From the NCBI RefSeq assembly GCF_003130705.1, contig NZ_CP021355.1, positions 558,001 to 622,000 on the forward strand: a DNA stretch of 64,000 bases, read 5' to 3'. Positions within the stretch are counted from its first letter, which is position 1. Every line of letters begins with the position of its first letter. A model generated the notes under the pieces. It was not told the origin of the DNA. It was given only the letters and a program-made list of their open reading frames with translations, and ran no database searches. A program made the position numbers and the translations under genes. Shown here one piece after another: positions 19,029 through 27,580 of this stretch. This DNA is from Rhodococcus oxybenzonivorans (lineage in GTDB: Bacteria; Actinomycetota; Actinomycetes; Mycobacteriales; Mycobacteriaceae).

Positions 19029-19442
19029 TCACACAGCTACTACTTTGGACTTCAATTCGTTGAGTGCGTCGGAATAGATTCCGTCAATCGCTGCGGCGAG
19101 CCCCGCCTCGACCTCGGCCGACTCGGCGCCGAACTCCGCCGACCAGCGCACCAGGCAAGTGTTGTCGGCGGCCTCGAGCACCCGGATGGTCGACTGATAG
19201 TGCTGCAACGGGAGTGGTCCGTCGATGTACTGGTAGGTGTAGGTCCGCTCCGCATCGATGTGCTCGATGATCCGTTCGCGGGCCGGTTCCCCGTCGGTGA
19301 AGACGACATGGCGCACGTCGTCCTCCATCCGGGACGAACCGATGGCCGGGATCCACGACGCGATGTCGCCGGCGTTTCCGACCCAACTCCACACGGTGTC
19401 GGCCGATGCCGGAAAGTCTAGTTCCACAGTTACATTGAACAT
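19029..19442 (-). CDS. SRPBCC-fold ligand-binding protein
   Basis: This 137-residue protein is a paralogue of the one at 6085-6501. Shared features are the N-terminal FPASADTVWSWVGNAGDIAS with WIPAIG, YTYQYIDGPLPLQHYQST and the C-terminal helix with AIDGIYSDALNELK. It sits 6 bases downstream of the LLM monooxygenase stop and is surely in the same transcript. It may bind the hydrophobic substrate or act after oxygenation; no catalytic residues can be assigned. Confidence 0.8.
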   Translation of the reverse strand: MFNVTVELDFPASADTVWSWVGNAGDIASWIPAIGSSRMEDDVRHVVFTDGEPARERIIEHIDAERTYTYQYIDGPLPLQHYQSTIRVLEAADNTCLVRWSAEFGAESAEVEAGLAAAIDGIYSDALNELKSKVVAV

Positions 19443-19448
19443 GGTCCT

Positions 19449-20618
19449 CTATGCCCGTCCCAATTCGGCTGCGTATTTCTTGGTCATGTGTTCGACAGCC
19501 TTGACGTGCTCGGCGGCCTGGCCCTCGCGAACTGCTTGCGCGCGTGCGGCGGCGTCGAGCATCGGCTGCGCCTGACCCTGGAAGTGTGGCATCACGTCTT
19601 GCGCGAACAGCTCGTACGAGCGCCGGGTGGCCTGCGGGTTGGCCCAGTCATGGCCCTGGATCAGCAGGGTGCCGAAGCCGCCGGATTGGTCGACGAGCCG
19701 CTGCACCTGTGCGCGTGCCTCTTCTGCAGTGCCGATGACGCCGATGCCGGAGGTGTTGATGAAGTCGATCATCTCTTCGCAGTTGGTGCCGCGGACGTCC
19801 ATCTGCGGGAAGGCGGCGACGTGCTGGAGATAGTTGAACCAGTACTCGATGCCGTATGCGACGTCCTTGTAGGCCTGCTCTTTGGTCTCGGCGATGTGAA
19901 ACGGGCCGACCAGGCGCCAGGTGGAGCGATCGACCTCGTCGCTACGGCCGGCCTGGGCCGCGAACTCCTCGAGCATGCCCCAGTGATGCTGCAGCGCACT
20001 GAAACCGTCGGCGGTGAGCGTGGCTGCGATCGACAGCAGGCCGATGCCGTACTTGCCCGCCAAGCGGGCGCCGGTGGGGGACGCGATGGCGGCGACGACG
20101 ACGTCGAACAGTGGGTCGGAGTATGGCGCCATTTGGATTTTGGCGTCGAACAGTTCATGGGTGCGCGTCTTTGCCGACACGGTCTCGCCGCGAAGCAGCC
20201 GCATGATGATGTCGGTGTTCTCCGCCAACAACTCCCGGGTGTCGATCTGCGAGAGTCCTAGCATGGCGGCGTCGGTGGGCAGCGAGCCCGGACCGAGACC
20301 GAATAATGCGCGACCCTGTGTCAGGTGATCGAGCATCACCATGCGCTCGGCCGCCCACAGCGGATTGTGGTACGACACCGACGTGACGCCGGTGCCCAGC
20401 TTGATGCGGCTGGTGCGCTCACCTGCGGCGGCGATCATGATCTCCGGCGAGGCGTAAATCTCGGCACCGGCGGAGTGATGTTCACCGAACCAGGCCTCGT
20501 CGTATCCGAGAGTTTCGAGATACTGGACGAATTCGAGGTCACGCTGCAGTAGCAGTGTCGGGTTCTGTCCCGGTGTGTGTATTGGTGCGAGGAAGGTTCC
20601 AAACTTCAGTCGATTCAT
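19449..20618 (-). CDS. LLM-class flavin-dependent monooxygenase (limonene monooxygenase-like)
   Basis: This 389-residue bacterial-luciferase-like protein begins MNRLKFGTFLAPIHTPGQNP and contains YDEAWFGEHHSAGAE, KLGTGVTSVSYHNPLWAAER and LFGLGPGSLPTDA. The group includes enzymes annotated as limonene 1,2-monooxygenase and type II Baeyer-Villiger enzymes, which need reduced flavin from a separate reductase; one is encoded in this operon. I use the start at 20618 with AAAGGGGTG upstream, not the longer frame to 20705. It is the first gene of the LLM-SRPBCC-reductase-RibBA-VOC operon. Substrate unknown; a cyclic ketone or terpene is plausible. Confidence 0.9.
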   Translation of the reverse strand: MNRLKFGTFLAPIHTPGQNPTLLLQRDLEFVQYLETLGYDEAWFGEHHSAGAEIYASPEIMIAAAGERTSRIKLGTGVTSVSYHNPLWAAERMVMLDHLTQGRALFGLGPGSLPTDAAMLGLSQIDTRELLAENTDIIMRLLRGETVSAKTRTHELFDAKIQMAPYSDPLFDVVVAAIASPTGARLAGKYGIGLLSIAATLTADGFSALQHHWGMLEEFAAQAGRSDEVDRSTWRLVGPFHIAETKEQAYKDVAYGIEYWFNYLQHVAAFPQMDVRGTNCEEMIDFINTSGIGVIGTAEEARAQVQRLVDQSGGFGTLLIQGHDWANPQATRRSYELFAQDVMPHFQGQAQPMLDAAARAQAVREGQAAEHVKAVEHMTKKYAAELGRA

Positions 20619-20759
20619 GCGACACCCCTTTGTGTGAGTCAAATAACAACAAGGAGAGACATTATGGGCCCGAGCACCGTGCGGACAGTCCGCGAAAGTA
20701 GACATCTGGCGGCAACCGTCACGACAACAGCGGCAGTATTGAGGTCAGCAGACGGTGGC

Positions 20760-21175
20760 GGCACAGACGATGGCCCCCGCATTGCTGAGTGCCGGTTCGA
20801 GATTTTTGGTCGCCCTTGGCAAGTTTGCCGCCTGGGGTACGGGAGGCGATTAACCAAGAATTGCAACAGTTCATCGGCGAGTTCGGGTATCCCTTCGACC
20901 TCGGGTACGGGTTGAACGGCTGCGAGTGCCGTTTCACCCATCTCGTCGTCGGGGATCCAGATCATCGCAACATCGAGGACTTTTGGGTAGCCGGCCAGCG
21001 CGTTCTCGATCTCCTGGAGAGAGATGTTGACACCGCCGGAGATGATCCTTAACGTGGCGCGGTCGGTGAGGAACAGACAAGACAGCGGTCCGCATCGAGG
21101 TAGCCCACCGTCGCCGGTGGGGGCCCAGTTGTCGTGCCCGGGATGCTGCGCCGGCTTTCGTCTTGGCCGGGTCAT
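20760..21175 (-). pseudogene. Decayed C-terminal part of an acyl-CoA synthetase
   Basis: The minus-strand frame contains HPGHDNWAPTGDGG, then FLTDRATLRIISGGVNISLQ, EIENALAGYPKVLDVAMI and WIPDDEMGETALAAV, clearly the hinge and C-terminal domain of a ligase like the fragment at 7992-8543. The conserved YLDxDGYL hinge is garbled and the PxTPTGKLxKR end is replaced by unrelated sequence, so it is dead. It lies upstream of the LLM operon promoter region. Confidence 0.65.
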
Positions 21176-21463
21176 GGTTAGTCTGCGAAAGTGGACAGTC
21201 GTCCCAGTGCGCGTTCTCGATAGCTAAGTGGTTGGATTCGCTTATTCGTCGGGGGTCATGCCGCTTGTACGGTTCGGTCGTGGTGGTCGTGTCGTTCGAG
21301 GTGCCGGTGCAGGTCCGCGGGGCTGACCATCACCACGACACACCATCCGAGAAAGAACCACTTGGATCACTCAAGTCACATACACCACACCGGTCACAGC
21401 ACTTCCGAGGCAATGACACGTCGGCCGCCACGAAAGTCACGCTGATCGGGCACCATCACACCC

Positions 21464-21810
21464 ATGCCGACGCCACTGGAATCAACGAAGAGCTCAGTGC
21501 GCTGGAAGCTGCTGGATCGGGCCTGGACCCGGTGGCCGGAACTGGCCACGATCATCACCCGATTCCGCAGCAACTTCGCCTACGTCGACGGCGTGCTGAC
21601 GACGGGACGGTGATCCCGTTGATGCGACTGCGGTACGGCGGATACGCCAGTGTGTGGGGATTCGCGGTCTACCTCGGCAGCAGCGGCAAGTACCAGGACT
21701 CGGCCCTGCCCAACGGAAACGTCGCCAGCAGTCCCGAACACGCACTCGACTGCGCGTGTGGGCTGTACCTGGCCGATCCCACCGCCTGGCAACAACGCCC
21801 GACGAATTAA
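21464..21810 (+). pseudogene. Small hypothetical gene broken by one frameshift
   Basis: From ATG 21464 the frame reads RWKLLDRAWTRWPELATIIT, RFRSNFAYVDGVLTTGR and stops at 21611; the +1 frame continues smoothly as DDGTVIPLMRLRYGGYASVW, GFAVYLGSSGKYQDS and ends at 21810. Joined, they form a protein of about 115 residues with no function I can name. A single indel near 21600 would restore it, so decay and sequencing error are both possible. Confidence 0.5.
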
Positions 21811-22034
21811 CGGGTCAGACCACTAAGCCATGCCAATCACTCTGTAGGGCAACATATCCCACTAGACCCCGCTATTCGCCATCGACGACGCGGCAACCGC
21901 CGGGCACCGCCGATACATCGAGGGGTCTGGCGGCTGTAAACCCTGTCGAGATGAAAGCGCTATAGCGCAATACTATCGACGTATCCGCAGGAGGAGAGGC
22001 CTGTGCCCGGTGGACGGTTGGACGGGGGCGCGGT
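21811..22034. other. Non-coding spacer downstream of the alcohol dehydrogenase
   Basis: No gene, clear terminator or repeat is visible between the broken small gene and the end of the alcohol dehydrogenase. Confidence 0.4.
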
Positions 22035-23093
22035 TCAGGGCCGTACCAGCACCTTGATCTCGTCGTGCTTGTCATATGCCAAGCGGTCGAATCCGGCAGT
22101 GATCACATCGTCGAGAGCGATGGTGGATGTGATCATGCCCGCCAACGTTTCCGCTCGCGTTGCCGCGTGCGCGACCGCATCGTCGAAGTCCTTGCTGGTG
22201 TACGCCAGACTTCCATGTAGGGACACCTCCCGGAACAGTAGGCTGGTTGGATTGAACTCGACGCCGCGTTCCCACGCCGCGATGTTGATAACACGTCCGT
22301 GTACACCCGTGATATCGATCGCGACGTGCAGACTGTCTGGAGCGGCGGCAGCGTCGAAACTCGCCCCGACCCGACCGCCACCGGTGATCTCGGCGATCCT
22401 GGTGCGAACGTCCTCAGTGAACGGATCGATGACCGTGGTTGCGCCACACCGGGTGGCGGCCGCGGCTCGAGACGCGCCGGGCTCGACTGCAATGATGGAC
22501 TCAAGGCCCATGGCGCTCAGGACGCTCAGGACCATCAGCCCGATGGGCCCGGCTCCGAAAACCACAGTGTGGTCACCGGGGTGCAGTTCCGCCATCTTGA
22601 CGGCATGGATGGCGGTCGCCAGCGGTTCGAGCAGCGCTCCGACCGAAGGGAGTACCGAGTCCGGGATAACGTGCGCGTTGCGCTCGTGAATCACATCGAA
22701 GGCAGCGAACGCGCCACCGCCGCCGCTGACCCCGTGGAATCCGATACTCTGGCACACGTTGGTCGAGCCCTCCAGACAGGGCGGGCACTGTCCGCACCAC
22801 AAGGCGGCGTTTGCGGCCACCTGCTGTCCAACCGCGATGCGCTCGACACCCTCGCCCACCGCCACAACCGTGCCGCAGAACTCGTGCCCGAGCACGATCG
22901 GCGTCTGCTCGCCGGTGAGTGGATGCGGCGCCTGCACGGGCGTAGAGATCGGACCGCTCTTGTATTCATGGATGTCGGATCCGCAGATTCCGGCCGCTTC
23001 GACTGCAACTTTGATCATTCCTGGGCCGGGCTCTGGTTCGGGAATGTCATCGAGACGAATGTCGTTGGCCCCGTAGTAGCGAAGAGCTCTCAC
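22035..23093 (-). CDS. Zinc-dependent alcohol dehydrogenase (2,3-butanediol dehydrogenase-like)
   Basis: This 352-residue medium-chain dehydrogenase oxidises a secondary alcohol with NAD(P). Catalytic zinc ligands are in AAGICGSDIHEY and GHEFCG; the structural zinc site is CGQCPPCLEGSTNVC; the Rossmann motif is VFGAGPIGLMVLSVLSA. The closest general type is (R,R)-butanediol or sorbitol dehydrogenase. The GTG start at 23093 overlaps the MFS stop (GTGA). It may produce the ketone oxidised by the LLM enzyme. Confidence 0.9.
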   Translation of the reverse strand: MRALRYYGANDIRLDDIPEPEPGPGMIKVAVEAAGICGSDIHEYKSGPISTPVQAPHPLTGEQTPIVLGHEFCGTVVAVGEGVERIAVGQQVAANAALWCGQCPPCLEGSTNVCQSIGFHGVSGGGGAFAAFDVIHERNAHVIPDSVLPSVGALLEPLATAIHAVKMAELHPGDHTVVFGAGPIGLMVLSVLSAMGLESIIAVEPGASRAAAATRCGATTVIDPFTEDVRTRIAEITGGGRVGASFDAAAAPDSLHVAIDITGVHGRVINIAAWERGVEFNPTSLLFREVSLHGSLAYTSKDFDDAVAHAATRAETLAGMITSTIALDDVITAGFDRLAYDKHDEIKVLVRP

Positions 23094-24577
23094 TGGGCCA
23101 GCTCCTGGTCGCCAGTGGTGTAGCCGTCGCGTTTGGTGTTGACGAAGAAGCCAAGACCGACAGCGATTGCCATTCCGATCGCGTAGACTAAAAAGACACT
23201 CGTGTAGCCGCTTTCGACCGACAATGCGCTGTCTGATATCAGTTCTCGGGTCAGGAGTACGGTTCCGATCGCGGCGGCGAGAGCGCCGTAGATCATCTGC
23301 AGGATCAACGCCATGCCGGCAGTGATGCCGATTTCCTCATGTTTTGCCTGCATGGCGAACACCGACCAGCCAGCCGGCAGGAACAACGCCACCCCGACGC
23401 CGAACATCGCTGCGTACGCGTACATCTGCCACAGTTCGGACTTGAAAGCCGCCATCAATATGAACTGGAGTGTCAAGATTGCTGATCCGGTGATCAGCAC
23501 CCATTTCGGCCCGACGACGTGCATCAGCCGCCCGACGACGGGGCCGAGAAGAGTGACCAGAATCCCGACAGGGATGAGGATTAGGCCAGACTCGAAGACG
23601 CTGACTCCGAAGCCGTATCCAGTCTGTTCGGGTGGTGCTTGTGCGAACGCTGAGGCTGTCAGGTAGTAGCCGTAGGCAAGCAGGCCGATGCATGCGGTCG
23701 CGTAGTAGCCGACGAGTGCGTTACCGCGGAGCATCCGGAGCGGGATGAGCGGGTTGTCCGAGGTCAATTCGAAGCGCAACCAGCATGCGAAAGCGACGAT
23801 TGCGAACATCAAGACCCCAAGCGCCGACCAGGAAGCCCAACCCCAAGAGTTGCCGAGGCTCAGGTACAGGCAGATCGGCAGTACCCAGGCGCCGATCAGC
23901 ACCGACGACAAGAACGGAATTCGAACGTTGCGCCACCCCTGAGTGTGTGGAATGGCCAACAGCATCAGGACGCAGGCGGCTGCCAGGACTGCGGTTACCC
24001 AGAAGACCGTAGTCAAGCTCGATCCCTGGTCGATGAGGAAGCCGGCCAATAGGAAGGAGGGGACGACACCGAGTCCGTTGCCGAGTGTCACCATCCCCAT
24101 GCCCATCTGCATCTGCTTCGCTGTTCCCAGCGATTTGAGGATCGCGATACCCATCGCTGCTGCGATGTTGATGCCGACGAGAGCGCGCCCGAATAGCATC
24201 AATGCGGGGAAGTGCCACGCCAGCGCCAGGGCGCACAGGGCGTTCCCGATCAGGACCGCGGTCGCCGCGATGACGTAGATTTTCTTCGGTCCGATCCGGT
24301 CAGCGAGCCGGCACAGAGGGCCGGTCAGAATGGCTCCAGAGATTAAGGCCGAGAGGACGATCCACGTCGTGACGGTGGCTGATACATCCAGCGATGTTGA
24401 CAGCAATCCCATTAGCGGGATGACCATCAGTTGTTGGATCTCGAACGACGCTGCGACGACGGCGAGGATCGTTGCGGTGAGCCAGAACTGCTTCGAGGTC
24501 AAGCCCTCGGTGGGTGGCAGGGAAGGATCTACAGTACGCCGGTCCCGCGGCTGTGCTGTAGTACCGTGGTCAAGCAT
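23090..24577 (-). CDS. MFS transporter, DHA2 family (14 TM)
   Basis: This 495-residue membrane protein has about 14 hydrophobic segments and MFS loops such as GPLCRLADRIGPKKIYVIAA between TM2 and TM3. DHA2 members usually export drugs or organic compounds by proton antiport; in catabolic clusters they may also import the growth substrate. It is translationally coupled to the alcohol dehydrogenase downstream, which supports a role with the alcohol or ketone. Direction of transport is not evident. Confidence 0.88.
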   Translation of the reverse strand: MLDHGTTAQPRDRRTVDPSLPPTEGLTSKQFWLTATILAVVAASFEIQQLMVIPLMGLLSTSLDVSATVTTWIVLSALISGAILTGPLCRLADRIGPKKIYVIAATAVLIGNALCALALAWHFPALMLFGRALVGINIAAAMGIAILKSLGTAKQMQMGMGMVTLGNGLGVVPSFLLAGFLIDQGSSLTTVFWVTAVLAAACVLMLLAIPHTQGWRNVRIPFLSSVLIGAWVLPICLYLSLGNSWGWASWSALGVLMFAIVAFACWLRFELTSDNPLIPLRMLRGNALVGYYATACIGLLAYGYYLTASAFAQAPPEQTGYGFGVSVFESGLILIPVGILVTLLGPVVGRLMHVVGPKWVLITGSAILTLQFILMAAFKSELWQMYAYAAMFGVGVALFLPAGWSVFAMQAKHEEIGITAGMALILQMIYGALAAAIGTVLLTRELISDSALSVESGYTSVFLVYAIGMAIAVGLGFFVNTKRDGYTTGDQELAQ

Positions 24578-24778
24578 CTAATGACCTGGCCTTTCGATTG
24601 GGTTGCGTCGGTCACCGGATGACCCGCGCGTGTAGGGTGCTGCGGCGCAGAGCGACTGCGGTCAGGCTGTTCAACAAAAACTCGGGAAGTGATTGGCTAA
24701 CAGTCAGTTGAAGGCTATGGAGGACATCACTGCGGCGATAGTCCACCGAAGTGGGCATTTCGGCCGACGATTCCCCGG

Positions 24779-25633
24779 CTACCGACTGGAGAGGAATTCC
24801 TCGGCCGCGGCGACCACGTCTGTGGCGAACGCTCCGAGCGTCACGTTTGTGGCACCACCGTCGACCGGAATCAGGGTTCCGTTCACATAGCGGGACAGAT
24901 CGCTCGCGAGAAATGTTGCGACCGCTGCGATATCGTCCGGGAAACCCACTCGGCGGGACGGCTGGCCGGCGCTCAGACGGTCAGCGAGGAACTCAAGGAA
25001 TTCGTCGGCGTCGGAGTCGGGTACCCCGAACGTGCGGGACATGATCGGGGTCATGATGATCCCTGGGGCGATCGCGTTGGAGCGGATACCCGACGGACCC
25101 AGCTCGGCGGCAGCCTGGCGTACCAGTCCAACAACGGCGTGTTTCGCCGTCGTGTAACCGGTTGTGCTCCACCCACCCTGGATGGCTGCGGCACTGGCCG
25201 TGGAGATAATACTGCCCGACGATTGCTGGCTTATGAACTGTCGCGCCGCGTGCTTGTGTCCGAGCAATACCGACCGTGTCAGAAGCGCCAGGGTGTGGTC
25301 GAAACCATCCGGGTTCGCGTCGACAATGGGTGATGGATCGCCCTGCGCACCGGCGTTGTTGACCATGATGTCGAGCTTTCCGAACGTGCTCACTGCGGTA
25401 GCGATCGCGTCGGCGATGTCGGACTCGGCGGTGACGTCGGTGTGCGCGTACTGGCATGAATCACCCAGCGCATCTGCCAGGGCGGTACCTCCGGCGTCGC
25501 TGATGTCAGTGAGCAGCACGGCGGCGCCCTGGGCGACGAAGTGCTCGGCTATCGAGCGTCCGATGCCGCTCGCGGCCCCGGTGACGACTGCGACCTTCCC
25601 GTCGAGGAGGCCGTTCTGGATTTGATGTGACAT
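24779..25633 (-). CDS. Short-chain dehydrogenase/reductase
   Basis: This 284-residue classical SDR has TGAASGIGRSIAEHF for cofactor binding, the DIMVNNAGAQG motif, Ser in IISTASAAA, the catalytic YTTAK and the C-terminal VNGTLIPVDGGAT. An Asp at the end of the second strand (LLTDIS) suggests NAD(H) preference. The start at 25633 is chosen for the AAAGGAGCC upstream; the open frame to 25741 has no RBS. It probably acts on an alcohol or ketone of the same pathway. Confidence 0.9.
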   Translation of the reverse strand: MSHQIQNGLLDGKVAVVTGAASGIGRSIAEHFVAQGAAVLLTDISDAGGTALADALGDSCQYAHTDVTAESDIADAIATAVSTFGKLDIMVNNAGAQGDPSPIVDANPDGFDHTLALLTRSVLLGHKHAARQFISQQSSGSIISTASAAAIQGGWSTTGYTTAKHAVVGLVRQAAAELGPSGIRSNAIAPGIIMTPIMSRTFGVPDSDADEFLEFLADRLSAGQPSRRVGFPDDIAAVATFLASDLSRYVNGTLIPVDGGATNVTLGAFATDVVAAAEEFLSSR

Positions 25634-26158
25634 TCGTGGCTCCTTTGCCCGGTGACGGTCGAAGCTGCCCGCATGGACGGCCTGACCTCGCGAAACGCTA
25701 ACATTGCAATGAGGCGCACCGTAGTCCTCTAAAGTAGACATTGGTGACGCGAGTCACGTGCGCGGTGCGAGGGCGGACGCCGTCATCCGTGGCTACGTAG
25801 CTAAAAGCAGACCGCAGGTGAATACCCGCAGCGACGGCAGCGGCGGACCCTTACCGCCAGCCGTCGTATTCGCAGACCATGCGAATAACCAACTAACGAT
25901 TTGACATAATATCAGTTATCGGCTAGTGAAAGTAGTTGGGGGAGCGGGCCTTTCAGTTCCTCGGCCGTCCTTGATCTGAGCGTTCGTCGAGCATGTTGCG
26001 CAGCATGTCGGTGACCTGGTGCTCGTCGCGGAAGCCGCCATAGCTGCCTTACCGCAGCCCCGTTGCGGCACAGCTATCGCGACATCTCAACGGTATGGTC
26101 CCAGTGGCGGCCAGTTCGGCTTGGCGGCAACGGGTAGGCCAGCGTGGTCGCCCAGGGA
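25634..26158. other. Intergenic region with a short C-terminal remnant
   Basis: On the minus strand about 26035-25947 reads YGGFRDEHQVTDMLRNMLDE and ends RPRN-stop, which looks like the tail of a lost protein of unknown family. Around 25901-25929 the DNA is AT-rich with TTGACA at 25901-25906 and a weak TAGTGA 17 bases later, a possible promoter. Nothing else is supported. Confidence 0.3.
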
Positions 26159-27097
26159 TCACTGAGCGGCATATGTGTGGCCCGGACATAAGAGATCTGG
26201 GGTGACTGCCCATTCCGCTGCAGTGAGCCATCGTCGAACGGGCTCGGTCAGGTTGCCGTTCTTCGCTTGTTCGGCGAGCGCGCCGGCGAGGATGGGTCCG
26301 TCGCCGCAGACGCTGCAGGCGATGTCGAATGCCGGTTGCCCGGGTTCGCAATGCCGACAGTGGTGCCGGCTGAGGACCCTCCCCGGGTGGTGGGGATCGG
26401 CGTGGAGCCACGTCACCGCGAGGTCGGCACGTTGGTGCGCTGCCTCGGCGCGAGTGGTCGGCTCATATCCGCAGGATGGGCACGTCCGAGACGGGCGGAC
26501 AGGAGGATCGGCGACCACGGCGCTCTCCTGCGCGACCGGTGCCCGGCGTGTGTTCAGATGCCCATAGACCGTGGTGCGCGGCACCTTCAGCATGCCCGCG
26601 ATCTGCGCGACGGTGTGCTCGCCGGCGCCGTAGAGGCGTTGAGCGAGTTCGATCTGATCCGGGCTGAGCTTCGACGGACGGCCGCCCTTGCGGCCGCGGG
26701 CGCGGGCGGCCGCGAGGCCGTCACGGGTGTTCGCCACGATCAGCTCGCGCTGAAGCTCGGCGAGGACCGACAACATGCCGCACATGGCGCGGCCCTCGGC
26801 GGTGGCGGTATCGATGCCCTGCTCGAGCACCTTCAGGCCGATGCCGCGCTCACGGAGCTCGGCACCGAGGGTGACCAGGTGCAGCACCGACCGTCCGAGC
26901 CGGTCGAGCCGGGTGATCACCAGGACATCGCCCTCGCGTAGCCGCGCCAACGCCAGATCCAGCTCGGGACGTGACGCCTTAGCCCCACCCGCATGGTCGA
27001 TGTGGACGTTCTCGGCGGCCACCCCGGCGCGGACCAAAGCATCGATCTGATGGTTGGGGTTCTCGTCTGCACTGGAGCGGGCGTAACCAATCAGCAT
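26159..27097 (-). CDS. Serine recombinase with C-terminal zinc-binding tail
   Basis: About 312 residues. The N-terminal resolvase domain has YARSSADENPNHQIDAL (catalytic Ser), HIDHAGGAKASRPELD and VLVITRLDRLGRSVLHLVTL, followed by GRKGGRPSKL and a resolvase HTH (IAGMLKVPRTTVYGHL). After residue 200 comes a roughly 110-residue tail with CPSCGYEP, CRHC, CSVCGDGP and a final CPGH, probably zinc-binding, not found in gamma-delta or Tn3 resolvases. The same tail occurs in the recombinase at 53719-54681. A longer frame starts at 27145, but 27097 gives the standard resolvase N-terminus. Confidence 0.85.
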   Translation of the reverse strand: MLIGYARSSADENPNHQIDALVRAGVAAENVHIDHAGGAKASRPELDLALARLREGDVLVITRLDRLGRSVLHLVTLGAELRERGIGLKVLEQGIDTATAEGRAMCGMLSVLAELQRELIVANTRDGLAAARARGRKGGRPSKLSPDQIELAQRLYGAGEHTVAQIAGMLKVPRTTVYGHLNTRRAPVAQESAVVADPPVRPSRTCPSCGYEPTTRAEAAHQRADLAVTWLHADPHHPGRVLSRHHCRHCEPGQPAFDIACSVCGDGPILAGALAEQAKNGNLTEPVRRWLTAAEWAVTPDLLCPGHTYAAQ

Positions 27098-27484
27098 GTG
27101 TCGACAATACGCAGACGGAGGGTTTATCGACACAGTTTTCGACATTGGTTCTCGACGCCCGTGAGCTCGCGAATGTGCTGTTCGGGGCGGATATCGGAGA
27201 CGAATCGATTATCGTCAGCCCGGGTCTTGGCTAGCTTGTAGTCGCCCTCGCCTAAGGTCGCTGTTCAGCTCGTAGACCTTCTCTTCCTCCAGTCGGATGC
27301 CGGGGTGCCGACCGGCTCGGTGAGCATGATGTCCGCACTTACTGGATAGTCCGTGATCGGCAGCGGATCCACGAGGTACTTTGCCGACTCGCCAGTTGCG
27401 GCCGCGCCACTCCCCTGTCGGTGGCGATCCGTAGACTCGAATTCGTTCTGGTGCATCCCCCCATTCATGTTTCCGGAACACCCC

Positions 27485-27517
27485 TTGTGCCCCAGCGTCA
27501 CAGATGCTGGGGCACAA
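27485..27517. repeat. Perfect 12-bp inverted repeat with 9-base loop
   Basis: TTGTGCCCCAGC (27485-27496) is followed after nine bases by its exact reverse complement (27506-27517). There is no T-run, so a rho-independent terminator is not the best reading. Position 64 bases upstream of the RHH-protein gene makes an operator or recombination site more likely. Confidence 0.8.
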
Positions 27518-27535
27518 CTATGCGCATCGGCGGTG

Positions 27536-27563
27536 GTCGGCGGTCGGCGGTCGGCGGTCGGCG
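27536..27563. repeat. Four tandem copies of the heptamer GTCGGCG
   Basis: Four exact units run from 27536 to 27563, 17 bases before the ATG at 27581. Copy number changes here would alter promoter or leader spacing, not the protein. Confidence 0.8.
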
Positions 27564-27580
27564 GACGAGAAGAGCGATAA

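Larger units (their letters stand above)
27146..27580. other. Intergenic region between recombinase and RHH gene
   Basis: No gene is supported. It holds the perfect inverted repeat at 27485-27517 and the heptamer repeat at 27536-27563, listed separately. It likely contains the divergent promoters of both flanking genes. Confidence 0.5.

Noticed and set aside
27485..27517. Inverted repeat considered as a rho-independent terminator
   Set aside because: No T-run on either side and no gene ends immediately before it.
27536..27563. Heptamer repeat considered as replication iterons
   Set aside because: Only four 7-bp units without spacing, no A+T-rich stretch and no Rep gene adjacent.
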